From NCBI GenBank assembly GCA_019914945.1, contig CM034113.1:8288850-8352849 (forward strand): a DNA stretch of 64,000 nucleotides. The letters are read 5' to 3'. The stretch's first letter is position 1. The number at the start of each line of letters is the position of its first letter. Below are positions 27,503-38,500 of this stretch, one piece after another. Below the pieces are notes generated by a model. The model saw only the letters and a list, made by a program, of their open reading frames with translations, had not been told where the DNA came from and did no database searches. A program made the translations under genes and the position numbers. Source of the DNA: Typha latifolia (lineage: Eukaryota > Streptophyta > Magnoliopsida > Poales > Typhaceae).

Positions 27503-27721
27503 CATGTCACTCTATGAAAATTGAATTGGGATGGCATGGTGTGAGGGCATGGGAGAGGTCATTATCAGGAATCCAGATATAGAGAAGCCAACAAAGGTGG
27601 GTGTGATGCAGCAACAGTATTACTCCTGTCTCTAGCGCTCCCTTTTTCTTTTATAATTCCATGCCTCCTTCCCCTCTCTCTCTCTCTCTCAACTTGCCAA
27701 CCCCAACTTGCTCTTATTTAT

Positions 27722-27760
<39 letters not shown>
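27722..27760. repeat. Compound (AC)n(AT)n microsatellite
   Basis: Thirteen AC units pass directly into about six AT units. A (CT)n tract lies just upstream at about 27677-27690. All are in the TCP8 upstream region. Confidence 0.93.
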
Positions 27761-28578
27761 CATTAAATATAAACAAAACCTTAGGGTTCCTGAGATCGAG
27801 CACGTGAGTCAGGTAACTCGGAGGAACTGAGTCGTGCTACAGTTCCAGTTCCTTAACGCCATGGACGGATGCATAGTGCGGTGGCCCACTAGCACCACAG
27901 AGCTGAGGACTGAGGAGGAAAAAGAAAAAAGAAAAAAGGAAGAAGAAGAATGGAATACACGATAAGGTTGACATGGTGACCAGTGGAGTCAACTAACGGA
28001 TAGTTTTTAGCGTTTGGTAGGCCTAACGTTTTGAAAGTGCCTCTTAAATTAAGCTCAGTAGAGCTACTTTTCTTAAATGAGATCTTTGTTCTTCTTCCTT
28101 TTTTCTAAAATCTCCCTCCCTCTCAAAAATAAAAAGTTTGAGCATTATGCTTGTATTTTTGAGTTGTTAGCTTATGACTCTCCGCGAGTAATTGCACCGT
28201 TCTGTTGTAGCAGTAGATTAAGGGACGTGAATAATAAAGTGGGGGAGGATTATGGATAGTGGAGGGGTTTAATTAATCAGGGATAAAGTTGTGGGGGGGT
28301 GTTAGCTGGTTATATATAAATATAATTTTTTTTTAAAAGAAAAAAAGGGGGTAAGTGGGGCAGGCTGGAGTTGACTGGCAGACGAGTATTCTACTCTTCT
28401 CTCATGCATCGTTTTATACCCTTGAAGATTTCTTTTTCCATTAATGGATGTTATAAATTTGTTTATTGGACAAGAGAGGAGAGGAGGAGGAGAGAGAGAG
28501 GGATGAGATGTTTGTGTTGTTGGGATGAGCTGTCAAGAGCATTAGATGCTTTATCTGACGCCCACCTGCACTGTCTGG

Positions 28579-28602
28579 CTGCTGCTGCTGCTGCTGCTGC
28601 TG
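28579..28602. repeat. (CTG)8 triplet repeat
   Basis: Eight pure CTG units in non-coding DNA 1.1 kb upstream of the TCP8 start. On either strand it would read as a homopolymeric amino-acid run (for example poly-Ala or poly-Leu), which explains the spurious open frames around it. Confidence 0.93.
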
Positions 28603-29354
28603 CCCATATTACCTGGGGGAAGAGAGCAGTGGTAGTGGTGGGAAGAGGCAGTAATTGTAGAAAACCCACAGATATTTGCAAATAACTCCCTGTATGATTA
28701 CCAGTAAGAGGTCGGATTGGTAAATTGGATCGAGTGCAGGGTGTTATCTGCGAAATTTTCTTTCTCCACTTTTAATAATTACTATTACCGTGACGGTCGT
28801 CTTCCTCAAATTCCCCAGCGGCAAACGGATAAGGACCACTTGTCGCCGTCTTTAAGGGCGTCTTAAGAGTAGCGAGCTTCCTGTTGGGATTTGGATAGGA
28901 GATATATATATATATATATAAATAATTACTCAAAACCACTCGAGTTGGTGTTATTGGTGTTTGGAGGAAAGGGAAGTATATAAATTTTGCCGAGGGTTGA
29001 AAGGGAGAGTGTGAAAGAGAAAGGGTAGAAAAGAAAGAAAGACGAGATCAAAGTGGGAAGTGGGTTTTTTGAGCTTTAACTCTGTTGGGTGTAACAAAGT
29101 CTATATTTATCATTGCTTCCAAGGCCCCACGAGTGGCCTCCTGTTCTCTACTGTGTTTGAAGAAGAAGCGTGTTTTCTTTTTTTCCTCTCTTTTTTTTTT
29201 TTTCTTCTTCTTCTTTTTTGAAAAATAAAAGAGAAAGGAGGAAAAAAAAAAGATTATAGGAATTCCGGGTTTGGGATCTAAAACTAAAGCTAGCTACTTT
29301 CTCTTCTTCCATCTCTATCTTTGCCTCTCAACAACCTTTGCCTTCCCCCACTTC

Positions 29355-29355
<1 letters not shown>

Positions 29356-29393
<38 letters not shown>
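29356..29393 (+). repeat. (TC)n tract in the TCP8 leader or promoter
   Basis: Nineteen pure TC units, 330 bases upstream of the TCP8 ATG. Long GA/CT tracts are bound in plants by BPC (GAGA-binding) proteins and are common in 5' leaders of developmental regulators. Function here is an inference. Confidence 0.9.
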
Positions 29394-29397
<4 letters not shown>

Positions 29398-29551
29398 CTC
29401 ACTCCCTCTTTATCTTTTCTAATTTTCTTTTCTTTCTCTTGAGACGGGAGTCAATTTGGATAGGAGAGGAGAGAGAGATAGAGAGAGAGAGAGTAGCAGC
29501 CCCACGAAGTCTCCAGCAAAGCAACCATCCGGCCCCTGACTAGGTCCTCTC

Positions 29552-29554
<3 letters not shown>

Positions 29555-29600
<46 letters not shown>
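29555..29600 (+). repeat. Second (TC)n tract in the TCP8 leader
   Basis: About 23 TC units, 125 bases before the start codon, with a short GA tract (about 29470-29492) between the two TC blocks. A transcript covering both could fold GA against TC. Confidence 0.9.
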
Positions 29601-29602
<2 letters not shown>

Positions 29603-29625
29603 CTTCCTCGCTTCGCTTCGCTTCA

Positions 29626-29655
29626 ATGGATTTTTGGGTGGATTTAAAAGGATAA
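29626..29655 (+). promoter_or_regulatory. Nine-codon upstream ORF before TCP8
   Basis: An ATG at 29626 opens nine codons and stops at TAA 29653-29655, 70 bases before the main ATG. It follows the long TC tract, so it lies in the leader if transcription starts within or before the tract. Such uORFs often lower translation of plant transcription-factor messages; nothing in the peptide itself is recognisable. Confidence 0.45.
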
Positions 29656-29725
29656 AAACAAGCCAAAAACGAGAATTTTGTTTTATTTTTTATTTTATTT
29701 TTCTTATTAATCAAGCGCAAGAAAG

Positions 29726-31117
29726 ATGGACCAACATGACCAGCAGCGTCATGGAGGTAATAGTGGTGGTGGCGGTGGTGGTGGAGGTGGAGGTGGAGGT
29801 GGAGGTGGAGTTCCTTCTAATAGTAGTAATAGCACCGGCACGAATAGTAGTCGGAGTACTTCCGATCATCATCATCCTTTCCTCCATCATCATAACCAAC
29901 AGCAGCAGCAACAGCAGCAAAGTCCTTCCTCCTTCATGATCTCCAACATCCAGCATGTCGGTGGGCCGTCTCTCGCCATGTCATCCACCCCTCCTAAACC
30001 CGACCCAACCTCCTCCACCTCCGACCCCACCAAGAAGGTCCCGGCAGCGGCCGCGGCGGCGAAGAGATCGTCCAAGGATCGGCACACGAAGGTCGATGGC
30101 CGCGGGCGGCGCATACGGATGCCGGCGGTGTGCGCCGCGCGTGTCTTCCAGCTCACCCGGGAGCTCGGCCACAAGTCCGACGGCGAGACCATCGAGTGGC
30201 TCCTCCAGCAGGCCGAGCCAGCCATCATCGCCGCTACCGGAACCGGCACGATCCCGGCAAACTTCTCCACCCTCAACATCTCCCTCCGCAGCAGCGGCTC
30301 CTCCCTCTCCGCGCCACCGTCCAAGTCCGCGCCGCCGCAGCACTCCTTCCACCACGCCCTCGCCCTTGCCCACCACCGCGAAGGTAACCCCGACGTCTCG
30401 GCCGCTGCCATGCTCGGATTCCAACCCCCTCCTCCACCTCCCTCCCACCAGCATCACCACTTCCTCTCCTCCAACCAAGTCGGCGAGGGGTTACAACCGG
30501 GCGGGGATTCCTCGTCCGACACCTATTTGAGGAAACGCTTCAGAGAAGACCTCTTCAAAGAAGACCACAGCCAACACCAACACCAGCACCAGCAGCAGAG
30601 CCAGCACGTGAGCACTAGCAGTGGCGGTGCTAATCCTTCTTCGCCGACATCCGCGGCCAAGAATTCAAGAACAGCCATCAGGCCTCCGGGCGTCCTCCCC
30701 GCAGCGCCAATGTGGGCCGTCGCGCCCAACAGTGGCGCGGGGGGCGCGTTCTGGATGCTGCCAGTCTCCGCGGCGTCGACGGCCCCCTCCGCCGCCGGGC
30801 CATCTGAACCATCCATGTGGACTTTCCCCGCCGCCGCCGGGGGGAGCACCATCCAAGCCCCTCTCCAATTCATGTCCAGAATCAACTTCTCCGGCGGCGT
30901 TGGCGTCGACTTCCAAGGCGGCCGCGCGATGCCGCAGCACTTGGGTCTAGGTATCTCCGACACCAATCTCGGCATGCTCGCCGCGCTGAACGCTTACAAT
31001 AGAGGTGGACTGAGTATGAGTTCCGATCACCACCAAGCTTTGGATCATCACCAACCTCACAACCATCAGCAGCAAGCGGCGGACAGTGGAGATGACCACC
31101 AAAATAATTCGCAGTAA
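29726..31117 (+). CDS. TCP8: Class I TCP transcription factor, TCP8-like (single exon, 463 aa)
   Basis: Class I TCP proteins bind GTGGGNCC-type sites as dimers and control growth genes, hormone response and immunity in the nucleus. The TCP domain spans about residues 113-178: the class I basic region [17 protein letters not shown], then helix-loop-helix with [20 protein letters not shown] and the following [12 protein letters not shown]. Downstream blocks [38 protein letters not shown] and [12 protein letters not shown] match Arabidopsis TCP8 and its close relatives. The N-terminus holds a run of about 15 glycines and 8 glutamines, coded by GGN and CAG/CAA repeats. GC content and GC3 are far above the surroundings. 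The stop codon TAA lies inside a sequence identical to a strong splice donor (GCAGTAAGTTT), so an intron at or after the stop in some transcripts cannot be excluded. Confidence 0.93.
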   Translation: MDQHDQQRHGGNSGGGGGGGGGGGGGGGVPSNSSNSTGTNSSRSTSDHHHPFLHHHNQQQQQQQQSPSSFMISNIQHVGGPSLAMSSTPPKPDPTSSTSDPTKKVPAAAAAAKRSSKDRHTKVDGRGRRIRMPAVCAARVFQLTRELGHKSDGETIEWLLQQAEPAIIAATGTGTIPANFSTLNISLRSSGSSLSAPPSKSAPPQHSFHHALALAHHREGNPDVSAAAMLGFQPPPPPPSHQHHHFLSSNQVGEGLQPGGDSSSDTYLRKRFREDLFKEDHSQHQHQHQQQSQHVSTSSGGANPSSPTSAAKNSRTAIRPPGVLPAAPMWAVAPNSGAGGAFWMLPVSAASTAPSAAGPSEPSMWTFPAAAGGSTIQAPLQFMSRINFSGGVGVDFQGGRAMPQHLGLGISDTNLGMLAALNAYNRGGLSMSSDHHQALDHHQPHNHQQQAADSGDDHQNNSQ

Positions 31118-32849
31118 GTTTGCTGATCGCCGCTTTGTTTCTCCACCTTTTAGCGTCATTTTGAGTGTTTTAATTCAACAGTGGATGGTATCATTCTTGC
31201 AACCAATGGAAGAATACAAACTCCTCCACTTTTGATCCTTTTTTTTCTATCTTTCTTTCCATCTTCCTTCTTCTTCCTCCTCTTCTCTATTAATCTATAA
31301 TGTATGTGTTGATGAGTCTTAAGAATTTTATTTTGTGGGTCCAAATTACAGAAAAAAAAGGGCCACAAGAGATAACAAGAGAGAGAGTGAGGGGGACAGA
31401 GATTTGTATAGGAGAATTCGTCTTGTGTAGTAATAATTCTTCTTTCTTTCTTTCCTCCTTTACTTTCTTCTTCTCTTGATGAGATCCATGATGCTAATAA
31501 ACAAACATAAGAAGGAACTAACCAAAAAAAAAAAACCCAACATTTCTCTTGTGCCATCTCTTGCTCTTCTTGTGCATATATATTTACACGTAGTTAAAAA
31601 TATTAATATTGTAGATTTCCATTTTAACGTCTAAAGAGTCCACATCAATGGTTGAAACAAACAGTGAAACAATTGCTCCTTGAAGAGATCAAACAGAGAA
31701 AATAGTAGTAAAAAGAAAAGAGAAAAAGAAAAGGAGAAGGAAAAGAAGAAGGCTTTCGCTATCGTGTCTAAAATTAGGCAAACATCCTTATCTCTCCCAG
31801 GGTTGAGTTACCAAGACTGCTTCTAAGATTACCGTCTAAATAGGAACTTTGTCTGTGATGGTCTCCGTCCTACGAGAGTAGAGAGTGGTACTTTGTACCA
31901 TTGTAGTGCTCCCTGTACATCGTCTTTCATCTTTGAGATTCGTACGTTTCAAAGTAACATTAAGAAATTATAGGGCAGTAGGTCAAGACATTAGCACAAG
32001 CGGTTGAGAACTAGTTAGTACTTTTTCAACCAACGAACTCAGGGTTTAAATTTTTTACCATGATTTCTACATAAATATTACCTCAGTAGTACGTTCAATC
32101 TAATTCTCCAAGTTGGGTGTTTGCGTTGTACTATAATGTCAAACCTCTCTTCTTCCCTTTTTTTTTTTTTTTTTGGTTTTATCCAACTCATTTATCAAAC
32201 CCAAAGATTAGAACAATGATTACTCCAACAAATTTTAGTTTTTTTTTTCTTCTTTCCATTGTCATTTCTATCATGCATTCTTCCTATCGTCATTCACTAA
32301 CGGTCAGTTCCATCAAAATCCATCACGCTATCAACCAGCTGCCACCAATGGCCAATCATAATAGGTTGATAATGCTACGTACCTTTTGATGCCAAATGGC
32401 GATTAAGGAGTACTATAAGCAAGCCAAGGTTGAAGATAAAATTACTTCATACCCAGTGGGTAACAAGTGATATCGATCTAATTTTGTCATCTAGTACTGT
32501 GGTGACAGCAACCCTAAAGCGTTTAATGCACGAGATGTGCCAAGCTGGGCCTATTAACATTCTAACTTTGACTTGATTGGGCTGTAGCAAGGAGTTGAGA
32601 GCTCCTAAAGAAACCTATACTATCTATATATGAAGCAGGGGGATGAACTTCTGGTCGCTTAAATATATAAGACAAGCCTTACCGACATAGGAAATCTAAA
32701 AACTTTGCTCATTAATTTATGGGAATTAAAACTCTTAAACATAGCCACCCTCATTTATTCTTCCTGACATTTTATTAAAAATTACCTGTGAATATCACGT
32801 GAGTAAATTTAAGTATTTTAGAAAATTATTTTAAGAGAGAGAGAGTATT

Positions 32850-33330
32850 ATGGGTCCCACTAAGAAGTCTTACGTACTAGCACCACTTGTCTCTCTCTAC
32901 ATAGACATTGAAGAAGACCCCTTCCTTCCTCTCTCTTCCCTTCTTTCCCACCCACACACACACACACACAGGCCACAGCATAGGAGGAGGCAATCTGGCC
33001 CCGCATCCGAGGTCACGGATCACAGAGAGGGAGAGGGCTCCCAATAATGTACATATAGCCCCTCCACTCATCCATCCGACACGTGGCTGACTGCCAATCG
33101 CCTGATCGGCCGACGGCAGCGAGTGAAGTCGACCTTTTCTCCACCTCCGCTGCCCCTTCTCTAGCCGTCAGATGCCGTACCTCCCAATCAGAGCCGTACA
33201 CGGTGGAGCACGTGGAAGTGATCCCTCTAAGAGTCAGATCGCAACGTGCTGTAACCCAAGTATCGGTAAGAGTAAGATTCCCTCCTCACGATTACCACTG
33301 CACTGCAGCGGTGAAGCGTACCTACCAGCT
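32850..33330. other. GC-rich promoter-like island with G-box words
   Basis: About 480 bp of GC-rich DNA contain an ACGTGGC word at about 33080, a CACGTG at 33209-33214 and CCAAT-type words (GCCAATCG, CCCAATCA). An (AC)n tract lies at 32951-32970, with CT-rich DNA before it. These are typical of plant promoters, but no gene follows on either strand within several kb. It may drive a non-coding transcript or be the relic of a lost gene. Confidence 0.4.
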
Positions 33331-33658
33331 CATGACAAAACAATACGAATTCATATATTTTTAAGTATAAAAAATATATATGAAAATTATATAAAATAAA
33401 TTTCGTCTGTAGAGAAGATTATGAATTCGATTGGTTTTCAACATAAGTTTCTTCAAATTGAATATATATATTATAAAAAAATTTAAGTATATAACACTTA
33501 TATGAATTAAAAGTAGCCTATCTTTCTTCATTTTTGATGTAAGGTACCTATCTTTTCTTTATTTTTTATGTAAGGTCCGTAGACATGAAACTCACTTATT
33601 TAGTGTGTAGTGCAGTCTTAGAATAGACGAAAACTCAAATTTCCCACCCAAATTGTAT

Positions 33659-33659
<1 letters not shown>

Positions 33660-33705
<46 letters not shown>
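33660..33705. repeat. (GA)n(GACA)n microsatellite
   Basis: About 16 GA units followed by three GACA-type units, in spacer. Confidence 0.93.
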
Positions 33706-35548
33706 GAACTAGGGTTCTTGTTGATCTGTTTGATTCCAAGGCCATAAGATTAAGCCAGATGAGTGCAGGCAATTCATCCCTCCGCATTGGATTGTTCTGA
33801 TTGTCGCCTCCCAGAAAACGACGGCTATGGAAAATATTCGTAACAGTGAAATTTTCATTTCGATCACCAAATATGACTGACGTTAAGTTCCTGCTCAATT
33901 CCCTCTCGATACAGGATATAGAACAAGCTGTCACTATTATTCATTCTAAACTTATTTTGAGATGAGAAAAAAAAAGAAGAATTCATATTAAAGTTAGCAG
34001 CAGTGGATCATAGATCCCAATAAAGATGGATGCAAGGGAGACCGATGTCAGGAAGGCTGCAAGTTCAGAAGGGACCCCTCAATAAAAGCCGTACGCCCAC
34101 TGTTCATATCATCATCTCCCCAACCATTGGAAGAAAGCAAACAATGATCTCATTGAACTCAACCAGGCCTACGTGTGCTACCTACAAGTCACACGAGTTA
34201 TCGCCAAAGCTCTAATCATAAGAGTGCAAAGCTTGTATAAATTCACTAAACACAATAGTAAGAGGAATTTTTAATTTCTTAATGGCTTATCCATGAACTA
34301 AGAGGTATTAGTACTAATTGTTGGTTACCGCTTAAACCTAAATAATCCTTCCATATGCTCGGTTTATTTTCTTCCTTTTTATACATAAAATGTTTTTTTT
34401 AGCTATATTACAATAACAGATAATATTTGTACAAATAGTATGATAGGAGATACTGGCTCCCCTAAACAAAGTTGCCAAAAAATTTTACGATAGAAACGAA
34501 CAAAGTTACTTGCACCTCGTTGACCCAGGCAGTCTCATAATGCATTTAAACTAATGTTTGGGCTTCGTGCATACTCCACGGGGTACCCTATAGATAAATG
34601 AGTTAAGGACCAAGCAATAGTGTATTAGTTCAAATAGTAAGTACCGTACTAGTAATCGAATTAATGCCTGTACCGACCGATAGTCAAAATGTGATTCCTG
34701 CAGTAAAGGGAAAAGGAAAGGCCAGTAACTATAAGAATCCCCAGCCTTTTTAATAGCCATAAAAACTCGCAACGACCCAACTGCATTGGTCGCCATTGAC
34801 CAATTTTTTTTTTTTTTTTGTTGCGATCTCTTGATCCAGATTGCATCGACTTCCCTGCAATCCCAGGAATTGGCAGTATTTGATTAGGTCCTAAATAATA
34901 AGGTTGTAGGATAATTCCTTCAACCTAGCAAAGTCTCATTAAAAGCTTACCACTTCTAATGCATGTACACCACCACCCCCAAAAGGGAAAATAACTTATA
35001 TAAAAGATTCTATATTATTACCCACTGAAGCTCTGTGGAGCTACAATAAGCTTTTGCAAAGGAAAATGAATGCTGCAATAGGTTGGAAGCAATCCAGGCA
35101 GGTATGATTCTAAAATACCAAAAAATATCAAGGAGGTTAGAGATTCCTGAATGCTTTGTCAAGGAAAATTCACATTTGCTTCCCTTTTCCAAATGTCTTA
35201 ATCAAGTGGCCTCTCATTATAAGGTTGCAATCATCATAATTCATCAAATATGACAGATAAGCACAAAGATGTGAAGCAGTCAACAATTAATTTGAAGGCA
35301 AAACAGTGGTCTCCAATATTCGTTGAAAAAAGGTCAAATAAAAAATTGTTTTACAGCAAGAAGAAAAAAAATCTCCATCTCCGCTCATTGCAAAAACAAC
35401 ATAAATATGCATCGGATCGCCAGGAAAGACATAATTGAGACTACTAAGACATATGACAACATACAAGGATGGATGCAAAAGTAATATCAGATTATGACTT
35501 ACTTCCACAAATATATTAGATTATTAACAAGAGAAGGCTGAGACAAAG

Positions 35549-38500
35549 CTAATTATTGGTATTGCCTCTTGTTGGACGGCATACGTGGTTCCTTTTTCGA
35601 GCATGTTCAAGACTATTGTGTTGGGTGCGGCAAAGATAACCATACCAGCAGTTCTCCCTATCGGCCACATCAGGTGGAAGAAGCTGTAAGAGCACAAAAT
35701 ATAACAGAACAGTCAAGAAACATAGTTTACATCTAACAGCAGAAAATGTTGACTTCTGAGACCACAAATTTCTTGTTTCAAGACAGTTTTAATTAACTGT
35801 CTGGTCACTTGTCTTTAAGTCATTTTTACTTCTGATACGCAGAAAATTAGGTTCACATACAACAAAACTAAAAACAAATACCAGAGTGATTATAAGATAC
35901 AAGGAAAATGAATTTACTAATGCATGTTTAATGATGAAAACTAGACCTTAATATTGGAGTTGATCTTTAGAAAATAAAGCTAAAATAACCATGTTGAAGA
36001 TCCACAGCTAAAATAACCATGTTGAAGATCCACACTTCACATTGTTAATACATGAATAATGTAACAGTTTATCCACGAATATTCAGGACAGAAATTATTG
36101 ATTTCTCTATCACAAATTGCAATGGCAAATAAACAACTTGTCTGCCCAAACTATCCACCACGTTCTTATGGTACATTAAGTTGTCCCATATAATATCTAT
36201 CTCGGGACAATAATAATAGCAACAACAGCATAAACATAATAGCAGATTCACTCAGTTTACAATATCCTGGAAGATGCATCAGTAATCAACATGATTTGGA
36301 AGTGAGACTCGCTACAAGGTACAATACAAGGAAAAGGGTAAACAGGGAAAAATAATAATAACAATGATAATTCATCCATGCAAAATTACAGGTCCTACTG
36401 ATGCATCCTTTCACCATTCTTGCAAATGCTTCAATAGCATTAAGTAACTTACAAAAATTGAGCCATAATTTTCAGTAAGAAAGGTTAGAAGCACATACAT
36501 GTCTAGGCATCGATAATCGGAACCAGTACAAGAGGTAGTCAACCAACTTGTTGTAACAGTCACTGCATTCATTTGAAAACCTCAGTAATACATCTTCATC
36601 AGTTAAGAATTAAGAGGATGTTTAATGTAATAATAATAGGCATAAATAAGAATTATAATTCACGAGAAGGAAATTAATATGAAAAGCAGACATATCCAAT
36701 GAACAACACAAAGCAGAAATAGATGGAAAAGATACATTTCTACTAACAAAATGTTAGAAAATCATTCTAGATACATTCTACTGGAACTGGCTTTGAAGAT
36801 CTTAATTTAAGACTAACTAAAGAGGAAAGCATTGAGAATTACTAATTTATTGATCGCCATGATAATTACCAAGACGCTTGTACAGAAAGACATAAAATGC
36901 TACGTGACAAATAGTTTCATGAGTATCAAAAGCAAGGAATACCTAGTAACTCTATCTACAGATAACAATTGAGAAGTAAAACAACTATTTCTCAATTGCT
37001 AAAAATTTGGAATATGTCAGGTTATTGTAGGGCCTGACGGCAGAAGACAAAGAAGAAACAACTAAACATAAACAAAAATAGCTCAATCAGCCATTATATC
37101 TCTATAACACAGAAGGAAGAAGAAACACCAAACGCAAATCAAACTTGCATTAATTCCACTAAATCACTAAAAGGGCCAGCCACAGTATGCCACTTACTTG
37201 CAAAGATGTGTACTGGAGGTGATTGCCTCAACATGATTTATTTGCAGCCTTGTACGGTCTGCATGGACCAAAAAAGATGAAAATTGTAAGTCTTGATGAT
37301 AATTAGACATCTTTATCCATAGAAAAGAGAAGAAAAGAGGGTTTCTTTGAAGAAGACATGAACACTAAATAAAACAAAAAAAAAATTTACATAGATCCAA
37401 GAGATATAACATTTTCTTCCATATATCATGCATCTTTTGTAATGTGACTTTGCATAATTGCTTGTAGCCCTATAATTATATTCAAAAGTTGCTCTTTTAC
37501 ATGCATTTAAATAGAAAAGAAAATTTGAAGACTCAGACCTTGAAATATTAATGGTAACCCCAGAATATTCTAGAGAATTCAAATCTAAAACTTTCTGGAA
37601 TGCAAGTTATTCTGATTGTCATGTTAAGAAAAATTGTGAACATATATTAAAGAATTAACAACTGCACCGATAATTGCATTGAATTATATATAGGACTACA
37701 GCTAGAGGAAGGATTCGCAAAACGCATGATTAACAATGTTACCAGATATCTAACATATCCACCTTAGGGATCTTACCATAACTAGCATTTCCCATTTCTG
37801 CAGTTGATTCATGAATGAAACTCAGACCAGTCTGTTTTCAGGATATATTTGACGAATCATAATAAGAAATGAATAGGTGATTTATCCTGGCTAAAGCAAT
37901 GGACAAGCAAAATCTAAGATTCCTTATTTGCCAGTAAAAAGGCATTCAGTTTGGCCAGGATTAGAAGCAAAGAATGTGGGATATTTTGACACTTTCAAAG
38001 TTCAGGGACAGGTCCAGCTGGGTTCCCCAGAAATAGAAACAAGCCTCCAAGTTGGCAATGCTAAATTGTTATGTTTTTACCACATGAGATAAGAGAACGT
38101 GACTATCATAAACATTTTCCTGCTATGCTACTAAATAAGGAGCTATTGAAAATTCATCACTGTGAGCGGCAAGTGTTACCTATTTCCTTATTATTAAATT
38201 TGGCGATCCAATCCGAAATTACAGCCTGCAATGTCTTCCCTGTTTGCCGTATGCACCTTTCCGTAATCTAACAAAACAATTCTAATGTAGTCACATCTGA
38301 GATAATTCATTCTAAGAAGACAGAATATTTTTGTTCCATATAAGCACCAGCTCAGGGTATAAGTACTCATACATCTTTCTCGTAAGGATTATTTTGGTGT
38401 GTTGAATCAGGAATCCTGGAGATAGTACGTTCACAAATCTGCAATAGCAAGAAATATCAGTAATAGATTCTGCAAAAGACATCAAAATAAAAATGCATAA

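Larger units (their letters stand above)
19564..29355. other. 10 kb gene-poor spacer between RRP45 and TCP8
   Basis: No gene could be supported on either strand. The left 300 bases are the likely RRP45 promoter and leader. The rest is AT-rich with many microsatellites (listed separately), a GC-rich island near 26.1-26.6 kb, and decayed repeat-like DNA. Longer open frames, such as 22382-22852, run through a TATC microsatellite and show no family features. The final 1.5 kb (about 27.8-29.35 kb), with a G-box word CACGTG near 27801, is probably TCP8 upstream regulatory DNA. Confidence 0.6.
31118..35548. other. Spacer between TCP8 and the CHFR-like gene
   Basis: The first 400-500 bases are the likely TCP8 3' UTR, with CT-rich runs. 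The rest is AT-rich with one GC-rich island (32850-33330) and two microsatellites. The 3' UTR of the minus-strand E3 ligase gene lies at the right end. Open frames of 60-99 codons exist, but none has recognisable features or splice-supported extension. Confidence 0.55.

Noticed and set aside
29890..30975. Several 90-190 codon frames on other frames and strand across the TCP8 exon
   Set aside because: They are shadows caused by the extreme GC content of the TCP8 coding sequence. The TCP domain is present only in the plus-strand frame starting at 29726.
33635..33934. 99-codon minus-strand frame ending in the GA microsatellite
   Set aside because: A poly-Ser/Leu tail comes from the microsatellite; the rest has no family features or splice extension.
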